From Myxococcota bacterium (GTDB lineage Bacteria > Myxococcota_A > UBA9042 > DTJE01), in the NCBI GenBank assembly GCA_029975745.1, contig JARKOL010000176.1, positions 1 to 33,543 of the forward strand: a stretch of DNA of 33,543 bases. The letters run 5' to 3'. The notes under the pieces were generated by a model that saw only the letters and a program-made list of their open reading frames with translations, did no database searches and was not told the DNA's origin. Position 1 is the stretch's first letter. Every line of letters begins with the position of its first letter. The position numbers and the translations under genes are program-made. Below are positions 26,201 through 33,141 of the stretch, in pieces.

Positions 26201-26562
26201 AAATCGCCGAGGCCCTGAAGGCGCCGGATCTGTGCGTCCGGGCGCTGGCCCCCGCCGAGCCGCACGTGCCCTGGAACCGGGCGGTCCTGTCGTTCAGGGC
26301 CTGGTGCTACGAGCAGGCCGGCGATCCCCGGCGCGCCGCTGCGCGAAATGACCTGCGTCGCTTCCTGGAATCCGAACCGACCGATTTCACACGGGGCCTG
26401 GCGGTCCCGCCGAACGTGCCTTCCCCCGGGACGACGTCAGAACTCCCAGCCCACGCCGACGCCCCAGGTCAGCCACCCGCTGTCGTACCCCTCTCGGATG
26501 CCGTACCCGATCAGGCCGTACACGCGGATGCCGACGGGCAGCAGCCCGGTCAGCTTGATTGA
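23245..26562 (+). CDS. Fused membrane transporter-like/spermidine-synthase-like protein
   Basis: This 1105-residue protein has an N-terminal half (1-440) with ten or more membrane helices and opens FLSGFCALVYQTAWFREF, the hallmark of MFS/spermidine-synthase fusions. A Rossmann methyltransferase-like domain (about 550-700) has GLGTGSTAGW (558 onward), ELEPAILEV and FSEPSNPYRVGISSLFT. The SEPSNP block replaces the Asp-containing catalytic loop of true spermidine synthases, as is usual in this fused family, so polyamine synthesis should not be assumed. A helical, TPR-like tail (about 790-1060) follows. The GTG start has AGGAGG four bases upstream. The last ~42 residues lie over the end of the opposing barrel gene (126-base overlap) and look like antisense sequence. 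Function unknown. Confidence 0.85.
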   Translation: MSSRVLRIGGLLFLSGFCALVYQTAWFREFRMIFGMSTPASAAVTAIFMGGLGLGGALLGRRADRVANPLRMYAILEILIVLSVAATPLLVWGVRATYAALGGSSAMGTGLGTAVRLALSTLVLGLPTFLMGGTLPAAARAAEDDDDEGRRDLAVLYGLNTLGAVTGVALATFLLLEILGLHRMLWAATLVNLLVALAALRMSRATDPARAGTAVATDAPAPSTGSAQTAPAAAPAGFVLASAGIVGFAFFLMELVWYRMLAPILGGSTYTFGLILAVALLGIGLGGFAWSLGRRSRQATLAGFAWTCALEAVFIAIPFAMGDSLALSAALLRPLGSLGFAGFVSSWALIAFLVIFPAAFIAGIQFPMLIALLGRGRKDIGRQAGMAYAWNTGGAILGSLAGGFGLIPLMTAQGAWRLGVGILALLAVVAAGLAFRTRIATWRRLILPVAAALTATILIAQQGPTHAWRHSPIGAGRVGTTFEGDNEIRDWLHRQRRTILWEADGRESSVALQAISSWAFVLAGKVDGNALGDAGTQVMAGLLGALLHPEPRSAFIIGLGTGSTAGWLAQVPSIERVDVAELEPAILEVARVCAPVNEQVLDNPKVHLLLDDARELLTTTPRRYDIVFSEPSNPYRVGISSLFTVDFYQAVRQRLTPDGIFLQWLQAYEVDAATVRTIFASLARVFPSVEIWYTAQGDLQLVATAAPMRHDLARLEQRAAMEPFRSALWHTWGVQGAHGLLSHFIAAPGLVSAIAALEGDAVNTDDLNLVEFGFARTVGRRGLFQVATLHGLARARGEHRPVIAGPQPDWERVERDVGWSAVAQGRAPDPDPALDADAPRRQRIQRAHLSGNLGAALRACREPAPAERHPVEIAACAEALAEAGDPSAAPSMAEIAELLPAESHAVTARMRLRQGDVPGAARALIAMLDVLKDRPWQLRTVTGRAMPLAAQMAVGDASSGRQLFDSLATPLSVMALEELRHKTLLEIAEALKAPDLCVRALAPAEPHVPWNRAVLSFRAWCYEQAGDPRRAAARNDLRRFLESEPTDFTRGLAVPPNVPSPGTTSELPAHADAPGQPPAVVPLSDAVPDQAVHADADGQQPGQLD

Positions 26563-27525
26563 CGGCGTGATGCCGTACCGGGCGTGGATCGGGAACGTCG
26601 TGAACTCGTTACGCAACGCGACCACCACGTAGGGGATGCCCGTCCACACGAACTCGGTCACCACCGTCCAGCCCAGGTTCCGGATGCCCCAGAATCCCAG
26701 GTCGAAGTGCGTGGCACGCACCGGCCCCAGCCGCGCGGTCAGGCCGCCGCCGCCCTCGAACCCCTCGGCGGAGGCCCCGATCAGAAGCATCGGTTCCACG
26801 CCGAAGATGTCGCCGAACTCCCAATACGCCTTCAGATACCCGAAGTACGCGCCCGGGGAATACCGGGTGTAGATCGGCGAATCGACGCCCAGGCGGTCTC
26901 CCATCAACGTCACGCCCAGGGACACCTGGTACAGGCCGGGCGACAGCAGGCGGTAGGTGTAGGACAGGTCAAAGACGTTGTAGGAATCCTGGGACCGCCC
27001 CCCCGTCGTTCCCGGTCGCCCGAAGTCGTAGTGCCGGAACGACGCCTCGACCCGCGACCGATAGCCCTTGTGTCCCGCCAGCAACTGCGCGGTCCGGTTG
27101 CGCGAAGGCAGGGCCCGGACGTCGGCAACCTGGGGCAGGCCCGCCGACCCGAACCGGGCCACGCGCGCCCCGTCGGACTCGATCGACTCGATCCAGTATT
27201 CGAAGGTGGGAACGACCACCTCGGAGGACGGAACCTCGACCTCCCAGCGGGCCCCCGTCCGATGCCCGAACGGCCGCGTGGCGTACGAGCCCGCCCCACC
27301 GCTGCGATGATGCAGCACCACGCCGCGCCCGGACCAGGACCCCTGCCACTCGATCGCAATGCGGACCGGCCGACCGTCCTGGACAATCCGGGACAACGGC
27401 CAGTGGAACAACGACGAAACCTCATCCGGACCGCCGTCCTCGACATCGCCGTCCTGCGCGCGGGCCTGCGTGGCGACGGCCCCGAACGCCACAAGCACCA
27501 GAACCAGTCTCGTGATGCGCTTCAT
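26437..27525 (-). CDS. Outer-membrane beta-barrel-like protein (downstream paralogue)
   Basis: This 362-residue exported protein has a signal peptide ending TQARA|QD. An Ig-like beta domain (about 30-135) contains VRIAIEWQG, VVLHHRSGG and FEYWIESIESDG. The C-terminal part (about 150-362) is made of alternating aromatic/Gly strands (LYQVSLGVTLMGDRL, YFGYLKAYWEFG and similar) and ends in WGVGVGWEF. A terminal Phe is the usual barrel-assembly signal. The Ig-like part aligns with the upstream neighbour, so the two arose by duplication. The ATG follows the neighbour's stop by 11 bases, and its ribosome site (GGAGGG) overlaps that stop codon (TAGGAGGG), so the pair is translationally coupled. Substrate or role unknown. 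Confidence 0.83.
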   Translation of the reverse strand: MKRITRLVLVLVAFGAVATQARAQDGDVEDGGPDEVSSLFHWPLSRIVQDGRPVRIAIEWQGSWSGRGVVLHHRSGGAGSYATRPFGHRTGARWEVEVPSSEVVVPTFEYWIESIESDGARVARFGSAGLPQVADVRALPSRNRTAQLLAGHKGYRSRVEASFRHYDFGRPGTTGGRSQDSYNVFDLSYTYRLLSPGLYQVSLGVTLMGDRLGVDSPIYTRYSPGAYFGYLKAYWEFGDIFGVEPMLLIGASAEGFEGGGGLTARLGPVRATHFDLGFWGIRNLGWTVVTEFVWTGIPYVVVALRNEFTTFPIHARYGITPSIKLTGLLPVGIRVYGLIGYGIREGYDSGWLTWGVGVGWEF

Positions 27526-27536
27526 GGCCGTCCCTC

Positions 27537-28982
27537 CTACCACGCGAACGACAGGCCAAGCCCGCCGCCCACGCCCGCGTGACGCGTTGTCCGGATGTTC
27601 GCCCCCAACCGCAGGTCGATGGCCAGCCAGTCCAGCGCTCGATAGCCCGCCAGCAGTTGCACGCGCGCGCCCCACTCCTCGGCCACGGGGAAGTTGGTTG
27701 CCGACACCGAAAGCCCGATGGGCACTCCCCGGGCCGCCTGGAACGTCAGTTGAGCGTCCATCTCGGCACCCACGGACTGCAGGATCGTGCCGCCGAAACG
27801 GATCACCACGCCCTGTTCCCGACCGATCTCCATGTGCAGCGAGGTCCCGAACATCGCGCTGCCCTTCTCGGGCTGCTCGGCCCACGACTCGAAGTCCTGA
27901 TCGACGAAGGTGATGAAGCCTCCCAGCATGATCCTCGGGTACATCCGAACCCAGTCGCCGAATCGCAGCACCGGCTCGAAGTAGAGCCACGCCAACGCCC
28001 GGTGGTCCAGCGCCCAGCCGTCCTCCACCGCATTCCTGGGACCGCCGATGCCCTCCAGCATCCCGACGCCTCCCCGAAGCTCGGCCACCGCGCCCCGATT
28101 CAGGCGGTACGCGAAGTCCGCCGAGGCTCGCCAGAAGGCATCCCGGTTGGGGTTGGACAGGTGGAATTCCTGCCACTCGAACGTGCCCCCGATCCGCACG
28201 GAGGGTCCCCGAGTCACCCCGTCATCCCGAACCGTGACGGCCCAGGGACGCCCCTGGCTGCGAAACAACGGGATCTGTCGTCCGTCCTCGGACACCCCCT
28301 CGATGAAGTACTCGATCCGGGGGGCGCGCACCGCCAGCGAATCCAGGGTTGTCGTCCAGCCCGCGTCCCCCGTTCGAGCCATCGGGAAGGCCACGAAGTC
28401 GCCGCCACGCCGGGACCGGACAAAGACGGTCGCCTCGGCGGGCGCGTTCGGACCGACGGCCACGATCGTGACCATGACCGAGCGGCCGTGAACCAGATCC
28501 TGCAGCGGCTCGTGGGCAATCCTGGAACGCGGCAGGGCGGCAACCACGCGTTCGGGGCTCTCCCGCGGGGCCGTCCTCTGTGGACGCGCAGCCGCCGTGC
28601 CCGCCACCGCGCCGACCGCGGGAACCTCGTCACCACGGACCGTGATGCGCACGACGTCGCCAACCCGAACCCGCGCGGGGTCGATGTCGCCCAATGGCAC
28701 CTGACACATCGCCTCGCCGACCTGATCGACCCGCGAGGTGCCCAGGACCGCCCGTCCCTTCCGGGAGTCCCCTTCCGTCCCCGCGGACAGGATGCGGGCG
28801 GGGTCTCCCGGCAGAACGCCCTGGGCGCTCCCGATATCGACAATCACGCGTTCGTCCAGCACCTGGACGATCAGCCCCTCGCGTTCGATGCCCTTGGGCG
28901 CCTGCTGGGCCATCAAGGTGGCAGGCAGCGCCGAGGCCAGCAGCCAGACCGTCGTGTACAGGACGCGATGTCCGCCTCTCAT
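27537..28982 (-). CDS. Outer-membrane beta-barrel-like protein with FlgT-C-like domain
   Basis: This 481-residue exported protein has a signal peptide ending LMAQQ. A small N-terminal domain (about 27-118) reads GLIVQVLDERVIVDIG, GVLPGDPARIL, then VRVGDVVRI. This resembles the FlgT C-terminal/SH3-like fold found in envelope proteins. A linker leads to an Ig-like domain (about 155-255) that parallels the next gene: EPLQDLVHGR, VFVRSRRGG and IEYFIEGVSEDGR against PLSRIVQDGR, VVLHHRSGG and FEYWIESIESDG. The rest (about 265-481) looks like a beta-barrel and ends GLGLSFAW with a terminal aromatic. The start at 28982 has GGAGGT five bases upstream. It is the first gene of a two-gene unit; function unknown. 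Confidence 0.82.
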   Translation of the reverse strand: MRGGHRVLYTTVWLLASALPATLMAQQAPKGIEREGLIVQVLDERVIVDIGSAQGVLPGDPARILSAGTEGDSRKGRAVLGTSRVDQVGEAMCQVPLGDIDPARVRVGDVVRITVRGDEVPAVGAVAGTAAARPQRTAPRESPERVVAALPRSRIAHEPLQDLVHGRSVMVTIVAVGPNAPAEATVFVRSRRGGDFVAFPMARTGDAGWTTTLDSLAVRAPRIEYFIEGVSEDGRQIPLFRSQGRPWAVTVRDDGVTRGPSVRIGGTFEWQEFHLSNPNRDAFWRASADFAYRLNRGAVAELRGGVGMLEGIGGPRNAVEDGWALDHRALAWLYFEPVLRFGDWVRMYPRIMLGGFITFVDQDFESWAEQPEKGSAMFGTSLHMEIGREQGVVIRFGGTILQSVGAEMDAQLTFQAARGVPIGLSVSATNFPVAEEWGARVQLLAGYRALDWLAIDLRLGANIRTTRHAGVGGGLGLSFAW

Positions 28983-29080
28983 GGACCACCTCCGGTTCCC
29001 ATCGGCTTGGGTTGCCCCGCCCCGGGACGCACGAGCAATGCCCGTGCCATTCGGGCCGGCGCCCCTCGACGCCCGTGACA

Positions 29081-29095
29081 CCTGGAATATTCAGG
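29081..29095. repeat. AT-centred near-palindrome, possible operator
   Basis: CCTGGAATATTCAGG has a perfect GAATATTC core with CCTG/AGG arms, one base short of full symmetry. It lies about 100 bases before the leftward barrel gene and 140 before the nifU promoter -35, and stands out in high-GC sequence. Confidence 0.35.
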
Positions 29096-29231
29096 CACTC
29101 GAACACCGCCTGGCGCCACTCCCCCCCCTCGGGTGGACAATCGCTGCTCCACCCAAGGGAGGACGCTTCCGCATCCAGACAGGGTATCCTACGAAATGCG
29201 GCGCCCACAATGCACGCGATCCGACAGGGCC

Positions 29232-29260
29232 TTGACACCGAGGCCCCAAAGGACTGCAAT
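29232..29260 (+). promoter_or_regulatory. Candidate promoter for nifU-nifS
   Basis: A perfect -35 TTGACA (29232-29237) is followed after 17 bases by TGCAAT (29255-29260). This is the best -35 in the window. Transcription would begin near 29267. Confidence 0.55.
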
Positions 29261-29344
29261 TCGTCTGCCCGTCGGGTCCCCCTCGGAACCCGGGTCGGGC
29301 GTGGACTCTCGCGGCGTCGAGATGCGACGCGCTGGAAGGATGAC

Positions 29345-30286
29345 ATGCCCTGGGACTACTCGAACAAGACCATGCAACTGTTCCGTGACGCGATCGCCAA
29401 CAAGGCCGGCACCCACTTCGGTCGCGTCGAGAATCCGGATGGCGAGGGACGCCACGGCTCGATCAGTTGCGGCGACGCCATGGACTTCTCGTTCCGCGTC
29501 GAGCGCCACCCGGACGACCCGAAGAAGGACCGGATCGTCGAGGCCCGCTACCAGACCTTCGGCTGCACCTCGGCCATCGCGTCCTCCGAGGCGATGTGCC
29601 GGATGATCGAGGAGCGGACCATCACCCCCGTCGAGGCGTTGCAGATCAAGAACGCCGACATCGTGGACTACCTGGACGGGCTGCCGCCCCAGAAGCTGCA
29701 CTGCTCGGTCATGGGAGCCGAGGCGCTCCAGGCCGCCGTCGTGGACTGGGCCCGGCGTCGCGGCGTCGGGTTGGAGGAACTGGGGATCGAGCCCGACCGG
29801 CTGGAGGAGGACGAGGGACGCGTCGTCTGCAAGTGCTTCAACCTGACCGAACCCTACGTCCGACGCAAGGTGAAGGAGCTGGGCCTGCGGACGATCGAGG
29901 AGATCACGGCCGCCATCAAGGCCGGGGGCGCATGCACCTCGTGCCACCACGAACCCGGGGGACTCCAGGACATCCTGAATGAAACCTGGGGGGAATCGGT
30001 CGTCGCCCCCGAGGCGCCGCCGCCCGAAGCCGTCGCATCTCCCCGCGTGCGAACGCCCTACCAGTTGGCCAAGGAGATCGAGCGGGCCATCGACGTCTCC
30101 GTGCGGCCCCGGCTGCAAGGCGAGGGCGGCGACATCGAGATCGTCGAGATCCGCGAGAAGAAGGTCTTCTGCACGCTGTTGGGCGTGTGCTCGGGGTGTG
30201 CCGGCGCCGGCCAGACGATGCGTTTCGTCGTCGAGGACACGTTGCGCCGCCAGGTCGATCCGGAGATCGAGGTCATTCCGCTGTAG
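29345..30286 (+). CDS. nifU: NifU-type Fe-S cluster scaffold
   Basis: This 313-residue modular scaffold assembles Fe-S clusters with sulfur from NifS. The N-terminal IscU-like domain (about 1-140) has the three cluster Cys: SCGDAM (42), FGCTSA (74) and HCSVMG (120). The central [2Fe-2S] BFD-like domain has VCKCFNL (162, 164) and CTSC (197, 200). The C-terminal Nfu domain (about 235-313) has VCSGC (282, 285). The full three-domain NifU layout is present. The usual Asn-Pro-rich stretch near residue 20 is changed to LFRDAIANKAGTHFG. GGAAGGA lies just before the ATG. The stop TAG forms part of the nifS ribosome site. No nitrogenase gene is in the window, so it probably serves housekeeping Fe-S assembly. 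Confidence 0.95.
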   Translation: MPWDYSNKTMQLFRDAIANKAGTHFGRVENPDGEGRHGSISCGDAMDFSFRVERHPDDPKKDRIVEARYQTFGCTSAIASSEAMCRMIEERTITPVEALQIKNADIVDYLDGLPPQKLHCSVMGAEALQAAVVDWARRRGVGLEELGIEPDRLEEDEGRVVCKCFNLTEPYVRRKVKELGLRTIEEITAAIKAGGACTSCHHEPGGLQDILNETWGESVVAPEAPPPEAVASPRVRTPYQLAKEIERAIDVSVRPRLQGEGGDIEIVEIREKKVFCTLLGVCSGCAGAGQTMRFVVEDTLRRQVDPEIEVIPL

Positions 30287-30296
30287 GAGGCGCCCC

Positions 30297-31526
30297 ATGA
30301 GCACGCCGACGATCTACCTGGACAACAACGCCACGACGCCGGTCGCGCCGGAGGTTGTCGAGGCGATGCTGCCGTTCCTGCGGGAGCAGTTCTACAACCC
30401 CAGTTCCTCGTATCCGGAGGCCCGGGGCCCTCGCGACGCCATCGAGCGCGCCCGCGAGTCGGTCGCACGCCTGGTGGGGGCCGGGGCGAAGTCCGAGATC
30501 CTGTTCACTTCCGGGGCGACCGAGGGCAACAACGCGGCGCTTTGGGGCGCCCTGCGGGCCAATCCCGACCGTCGGCACATCGTGACGACCCAGGTCGAGC
30601 ACCCCGCCGTGCTCGAGGTCGCGAAGGAACTGGAGCGCAATGGCTATCGGGTCACCCGTCTGGGCGTCGATCGGGACGGCAATCTGGACAAGGCGGCGCT
30701 GCTGCGCGCGCTGGAACCGGAAACCGCCGTCGTGTCGATCATGCACGGCAACAACGAGACCGGCGTGGTGTTCCCCATCGGCGAGTTGTCCCGCATCGTC
30801 AAGGCGGCGGACCCGCGCATCGTGTTCCACACCGACGCGACCCAGACGGTCGGCAAGATCCCGATCAACCTTGCCAAAACCCTGCCCCACGTCGATATCC
30901 TGACGATGTCGGGGCACAAGCTGCACGGGCCCAAGGGCGTGGGCGCGATGTTCGTGCGACGGGGCGTGCGCTGGCGCCCCTGGCAGATCGGCGGCCACCA
31001 GGAACGCGGGCGGCGCGCGGGCACGGAGAACGTCGCCGGCATCGTGGGACTGGGCGTGGCGTGCGATCTGGCGCGAACCGCCTACGCCGACGAGGAACGG
31101 CTGCGCCAGTTGCAGCAGTGGCTGGAGTCGTCCATTCTGGCGCAGGTGCCGAACGTGTTCATCAACGGCCGCGGCGCCGAGCGCCTGCCCAACACGACCA
31201 GCTTCGCGTTCGAGTACGTCGAGGGCGAGGCCATCCTGCTGGCCATCGCGGACGCGGGCATCTGCGCGTCGTCGGGTTCGGCCTGCACCTCCGGGTCGCT
31301 GGACCCGTCCCACGTACTGAAGGCGATGGACATCCCGTTCTCGGCGGCCCACGGCAGCCTGCGCCTCAGCACCAGTCGCTACACGACCGGCGCCGAGATC
31401 GAGCGGGTGATCGACGTGCTGCCCGGCATCATCGCCAGTCTGCGTCGCATCTCGCCGTACTGGGATCAGGCGACGAACGCGCCCCGCGGCGACATCGACG
31501 TCTTCGTTCAGGGCAAGTACCGCTGA
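30297..31526 (+). CDS. nifS: Cysteine desulfurase, NifS type
   Basis: This 409-residue PLP enzyme removes sulfur from cysteine and passes it as persulfide to NifU. It begins IYLDNNATTPVAPEV, as in the family. FTSGATEGNN and VEHPAV (ring-stacking His) are present. The PLP-binding Lys is in MSGHKLHGPKG (about 208), and the active-site Cys is in SSGSACTSGS (about 330) in the short-loop arrangement of the NifS/IscS group. GGQxE-type residues are seen as GGHQERGRRAGTEN. The ATG follows nifU by 10 bases, with GGAGG embedded in the upstream stop. The ~25-residue tail ending VFVQGKYR is slightly long. The pair resembles the minimal NIF systems of bacteria lacking ISC. Confidence 0.95.
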   Translation: MSTPTIYLDNNATTPVAPEVVEAMLPFLREQFYNPSSSYPEARGPRDAIERARESVARLVGAGAKSEILFTSGATEGNNAALWGALRANPDRRHIVTTQVEHPAVLEVAKELERNGYRVTRLGVDRDGNLDKAALLRALEPETAVVSIMHGNNETGVVFPIGELSRIVKAADPRIVFHTDATQTVGKIPINLAKTLPHVDILTMSGHKLHGPKGVGAMFVRRGVRWRPWQIGGHQERGRRAGTENVAGIVGLGVACDLARTAYADEERLRQLQQWLESSILAQVPNVFINGRGAERLPNTTSFAFEYVEGEAILLAIADAGICASSGSACTSGSLDPSHVLKAMDIPFSAAHGSLRLSTSRYTTGAEIERVIDVLPGIIASLRRISPYWDQATNAPRGDIDVFVQGKYR

Positions 31527-31534
31527 AGGTCCCC

Positions 31535-31554
31535 GTGCCGATTTCGGCCGGCAC
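31535..31554 (+). terminator. Possible hairpin after nifS
   Basis: GTGCCG (31535-31540) pairs with CGGCAC (31549-31554) around an 8-base loop that can itself fold (GCCGA/TCGGC). No T-tract follows, so intrinsic termination is uncertain. Confidence 0.25.
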
Positions 31555-31580
31555 CGCTGGCAGCGCCTCCCCGAATCTGC

Positions 31581-31586
31581 TATCCT
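31581..31586 (+). promoter_or_regulatory. Candidate -10 for the Kunitz-like protein gene
   Basis: TATCCT preceded by GC is the same GCTATCCT seen at the DUF2147 promoter. It lies 30 bases before the ATG; no convincing -35. Confidence 0.35.
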
Positions 31587-31616
31587 TTCCACGGAGTAAT
31601 CGCCCGGGAGGCCGTC

Positions 31617-33107
31617 ATGAACCGTACCATCGACTTCCCCAGGTTCCTTCGGATCGCGCTGATCCTGTCCGTCGCCGGCATTGCGATCGCGTCCGAAAAG
31701 TCCTGCCAGGATCCGGCCATCGAGACGACCCCGGCCTGCCGTGCGGCGGCGGACTGCAATGGACTGCCGCACGTGGACTGCGCGGGTTCGTGGGACTGTG
31801 CCAGCGGCGGATGTCTGTGGCGGTGCTCCGCGGACGGCGGCAACGTGCCGGACAGCGGTCCTGGCGTCCCGATCGAGGATGCCGGCCCTTCCCCCGAACT
31901 GCAGTGCGTGTCCGATGCCGACTGCGAGGTGGGATACCTGTGTGATGCCGAAACCGGCACGTGCGCTCCCGCTTCCGAGCCCCCGACCTGCATGGCCAGC
32001 GGATGCTCGGGCGAGATCTGCGCCACCGAACCGATGGCGTCCGCCTGCATCTGGCTGGAATGGTTCGCCTGCCTGAAACTGACCGTATGCGAGGCACAGC
32101 CCGACGGCACCTGCGGGTTCACGCCCAACGAGGCATTCCTGGCCTGCATGAGCGGCCAGCCGTGCCACGCCGACCTCGCCTGCCCTCCGGGCACGATCTG
32201 CTCCGACGGCGTCTGTGTCGGCGACCCCTGCATCCCGTCCGAGGAGGTCTGCGACGGAATCGACAACAACTGCGACGGAATCGTCGATGAGGGTTGCTTC
32301 GACCCGCAGTGCAAGGCCGTGAAGCCCGGCACCCACGGCGCGTGCAAGATGCTGCTGGGCTTCTTCTTCGACGGCAAGCAGTGCTACCAGGAGGGGGGGT
32401 GTGACTGCGCCCCGGACTGCGACGCCATGTTCGACACGATGGAGGCCTGCCAGGCGGCGTGCGAGGCCCTTGCCTGCACGACCGCCGCGGACTGCCCGAG
32501 CGGCGTCTGCCTGAACGGGGTTTGCGTCCTGGGCCCGGCCTGCGCCGTGGATTCGGACTGCGCGATGTTCGAGACGTGCAGCGACGGCCTGTGCGTACTG
32601 ACCCCGGGGCGCTGCTGGAGCGATGCCGACTGCGGCGAGAACCTGCGCTGCGAAGGCGCCCGCATCTGCCCGCCGGGAGCCCTGTGCCTGCTGGCCGACG
32701 AGCCCGGCCGCTGCGTCGAGGCGGCGAAGGAGTGCAAGTCCGACAAGGACTGCCCGGCCGGCGCCTACTGCATGTGGACCTGCGACGGCGCGGCGGGCGG
32801 ATGCACGGCAACCTGCCAGCCCCTGGCCGAGGGCGTCTGTGTCAAGGACGCGGACTGCAAGGACGGCCAGACCTGCGTCACCGGCTACTGTCCGCTTTGC
32901 GTGGGATGCCCGTGCTTCGGGGTCTGCCAGGACACCGGCACGCCGAAGTGTACGGCCGTCAAGCCCGGCTCCCACGGCATGTGCATGATGGTCCTGGGGT
33001 GGATCTTCGACGGCAAGCGGTGCGTGCTGGAAAGCGGCTGCTCGTGCGGCGCGGACTGCGCGGCGTTCTTCGCCGACGAGGACGCCTGCCGCAAGGCCTG
33101 CCTGTAG
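31617..33107 (+). CDS. Cys-rich secreted protein with eight-Cys cluster, MopE motif and two Kunitz-like modules
   Basis: This is a 496-residue exported protein. The signal peptide ends near IAIAS and the first Cys (EKSC) is not a good lipobox, so it is probably secreted rather than lipidated. Several dickkopf-like repeats follow (CVSDADCEVGYLC, CVKDADCKDGQTC). An eight-cysteine-cluster domain at about 125-177 contains GCSGEIC, WFACLKLTVC and CGFTPNEAF. One MopE motif EVCDGIDNNCDG is near residue 210. Two 51-residue modules at 232-282 and 445-495 share CxAVKPG[TS]HG and F-DGKxC, and end FxxxxxCxxxC. They match the Kunitz/BPTI pattern in length, the terminal Cys spacing and the conserved Phe. 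GGGAGG lies before the ATG. Role unknown; protease inhibition is a speculative reading of the Kunitz-like folds. Confidence 0.85.
   Translation: MNRTIDFPRFLRIALILSVAGIAIASEKSCQDPAIETTPACRAAADCNGLPHVDCAGSWDCASGGCLWRCSADGGNVPDSGPGVPIEDAGPSPELQCVSDADCEVGYLCDAETGTCAPASEPPTCMASGCSGEICATEPMASACIWLEWFACLKLTVCEAQPDGTCGFTPNEAFLACMSGQPCHADLACPPGTICSDGVCVGDPCIPSEEVCDGIDNNCDGIVDEGCFDPQCKAVKPGTHGACKMLLGFFFDGKQCYQEGGCDCAPDCDAMFDTMEACQAACEALACTTAADCPSGVCLNGVCVLGPACAVDSDCAMFETCSDGLCVLTPGRCWSDADCGENLRCEGARICPPGALCLLADEPGRCVEAAKECKSDKDCPAGAYCMWTCDGAAGGCTATCQPLAEGVCVKDADCKDGQTCVTGYCPLCVGCPCFGVCQDTGTPKCTAVKPGSHGMCMMVLGWIFDGKRCVLESGCSCGADCAAFFADEDACRKACL
32310..32462 (+). repeat. Kunitz-like module 1 (coding)
   Basis: This 51-residue unit has Cys at relative positions 1, 12, 25, 31, 33, 37, 47 and 51, and Phe at 41. 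BPTI spans 51 residues from its first to its last Cys, with Cys at 1, 10, 26, 34, 47 and 51 and Phe at 41. A Lys follows the second Cys, where BPTI has its P1 Lys. Confidence 0.6.
32949..33101 (+). repeat. Kunitz-like module 2 (coding)
   Basis: This has the same length and Cys spacing as module 1, with CTAVKPGSHGMC, WIFDGKRC and FFADEDACRKAC. The residue after the second Cys is Met instead of Lys. Confidence 0.6.
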
Positions 33108-33141
33108 GCCCTTCCCGACCGGCTCCGACGAACCCGCTCCC

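Larger units (their letters stand above)
28983..29344. other. Divergent intergenic region between barrel operon and nifU
   Basis: This 362-base stretch has no convincing gene. It holds a near-palindrome at 29081-29095 (CCTGGAATATTCAGG), a TATCCT at 29185-29190 and a good nifU promoter at 29232-29260. The leader from there to nifU is about 78 bases, with no riboswitch-like structure that I can identify by eye. Confidence 0.5.

Noticed and set aside
23245-26562. True spermidine synthase
   Set aside because: The catalytic loop reads SEPSNP, as in the membrane-fused family, rather than the Asp-containing loop of aminopropyltransferases.
30273-32975. Long leftward frame of 900 codons opposite nifS and the Kunitz-like gene
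   Set aside because: Composition is that of an antisense shadow, and both opposing genes are strongly supported.
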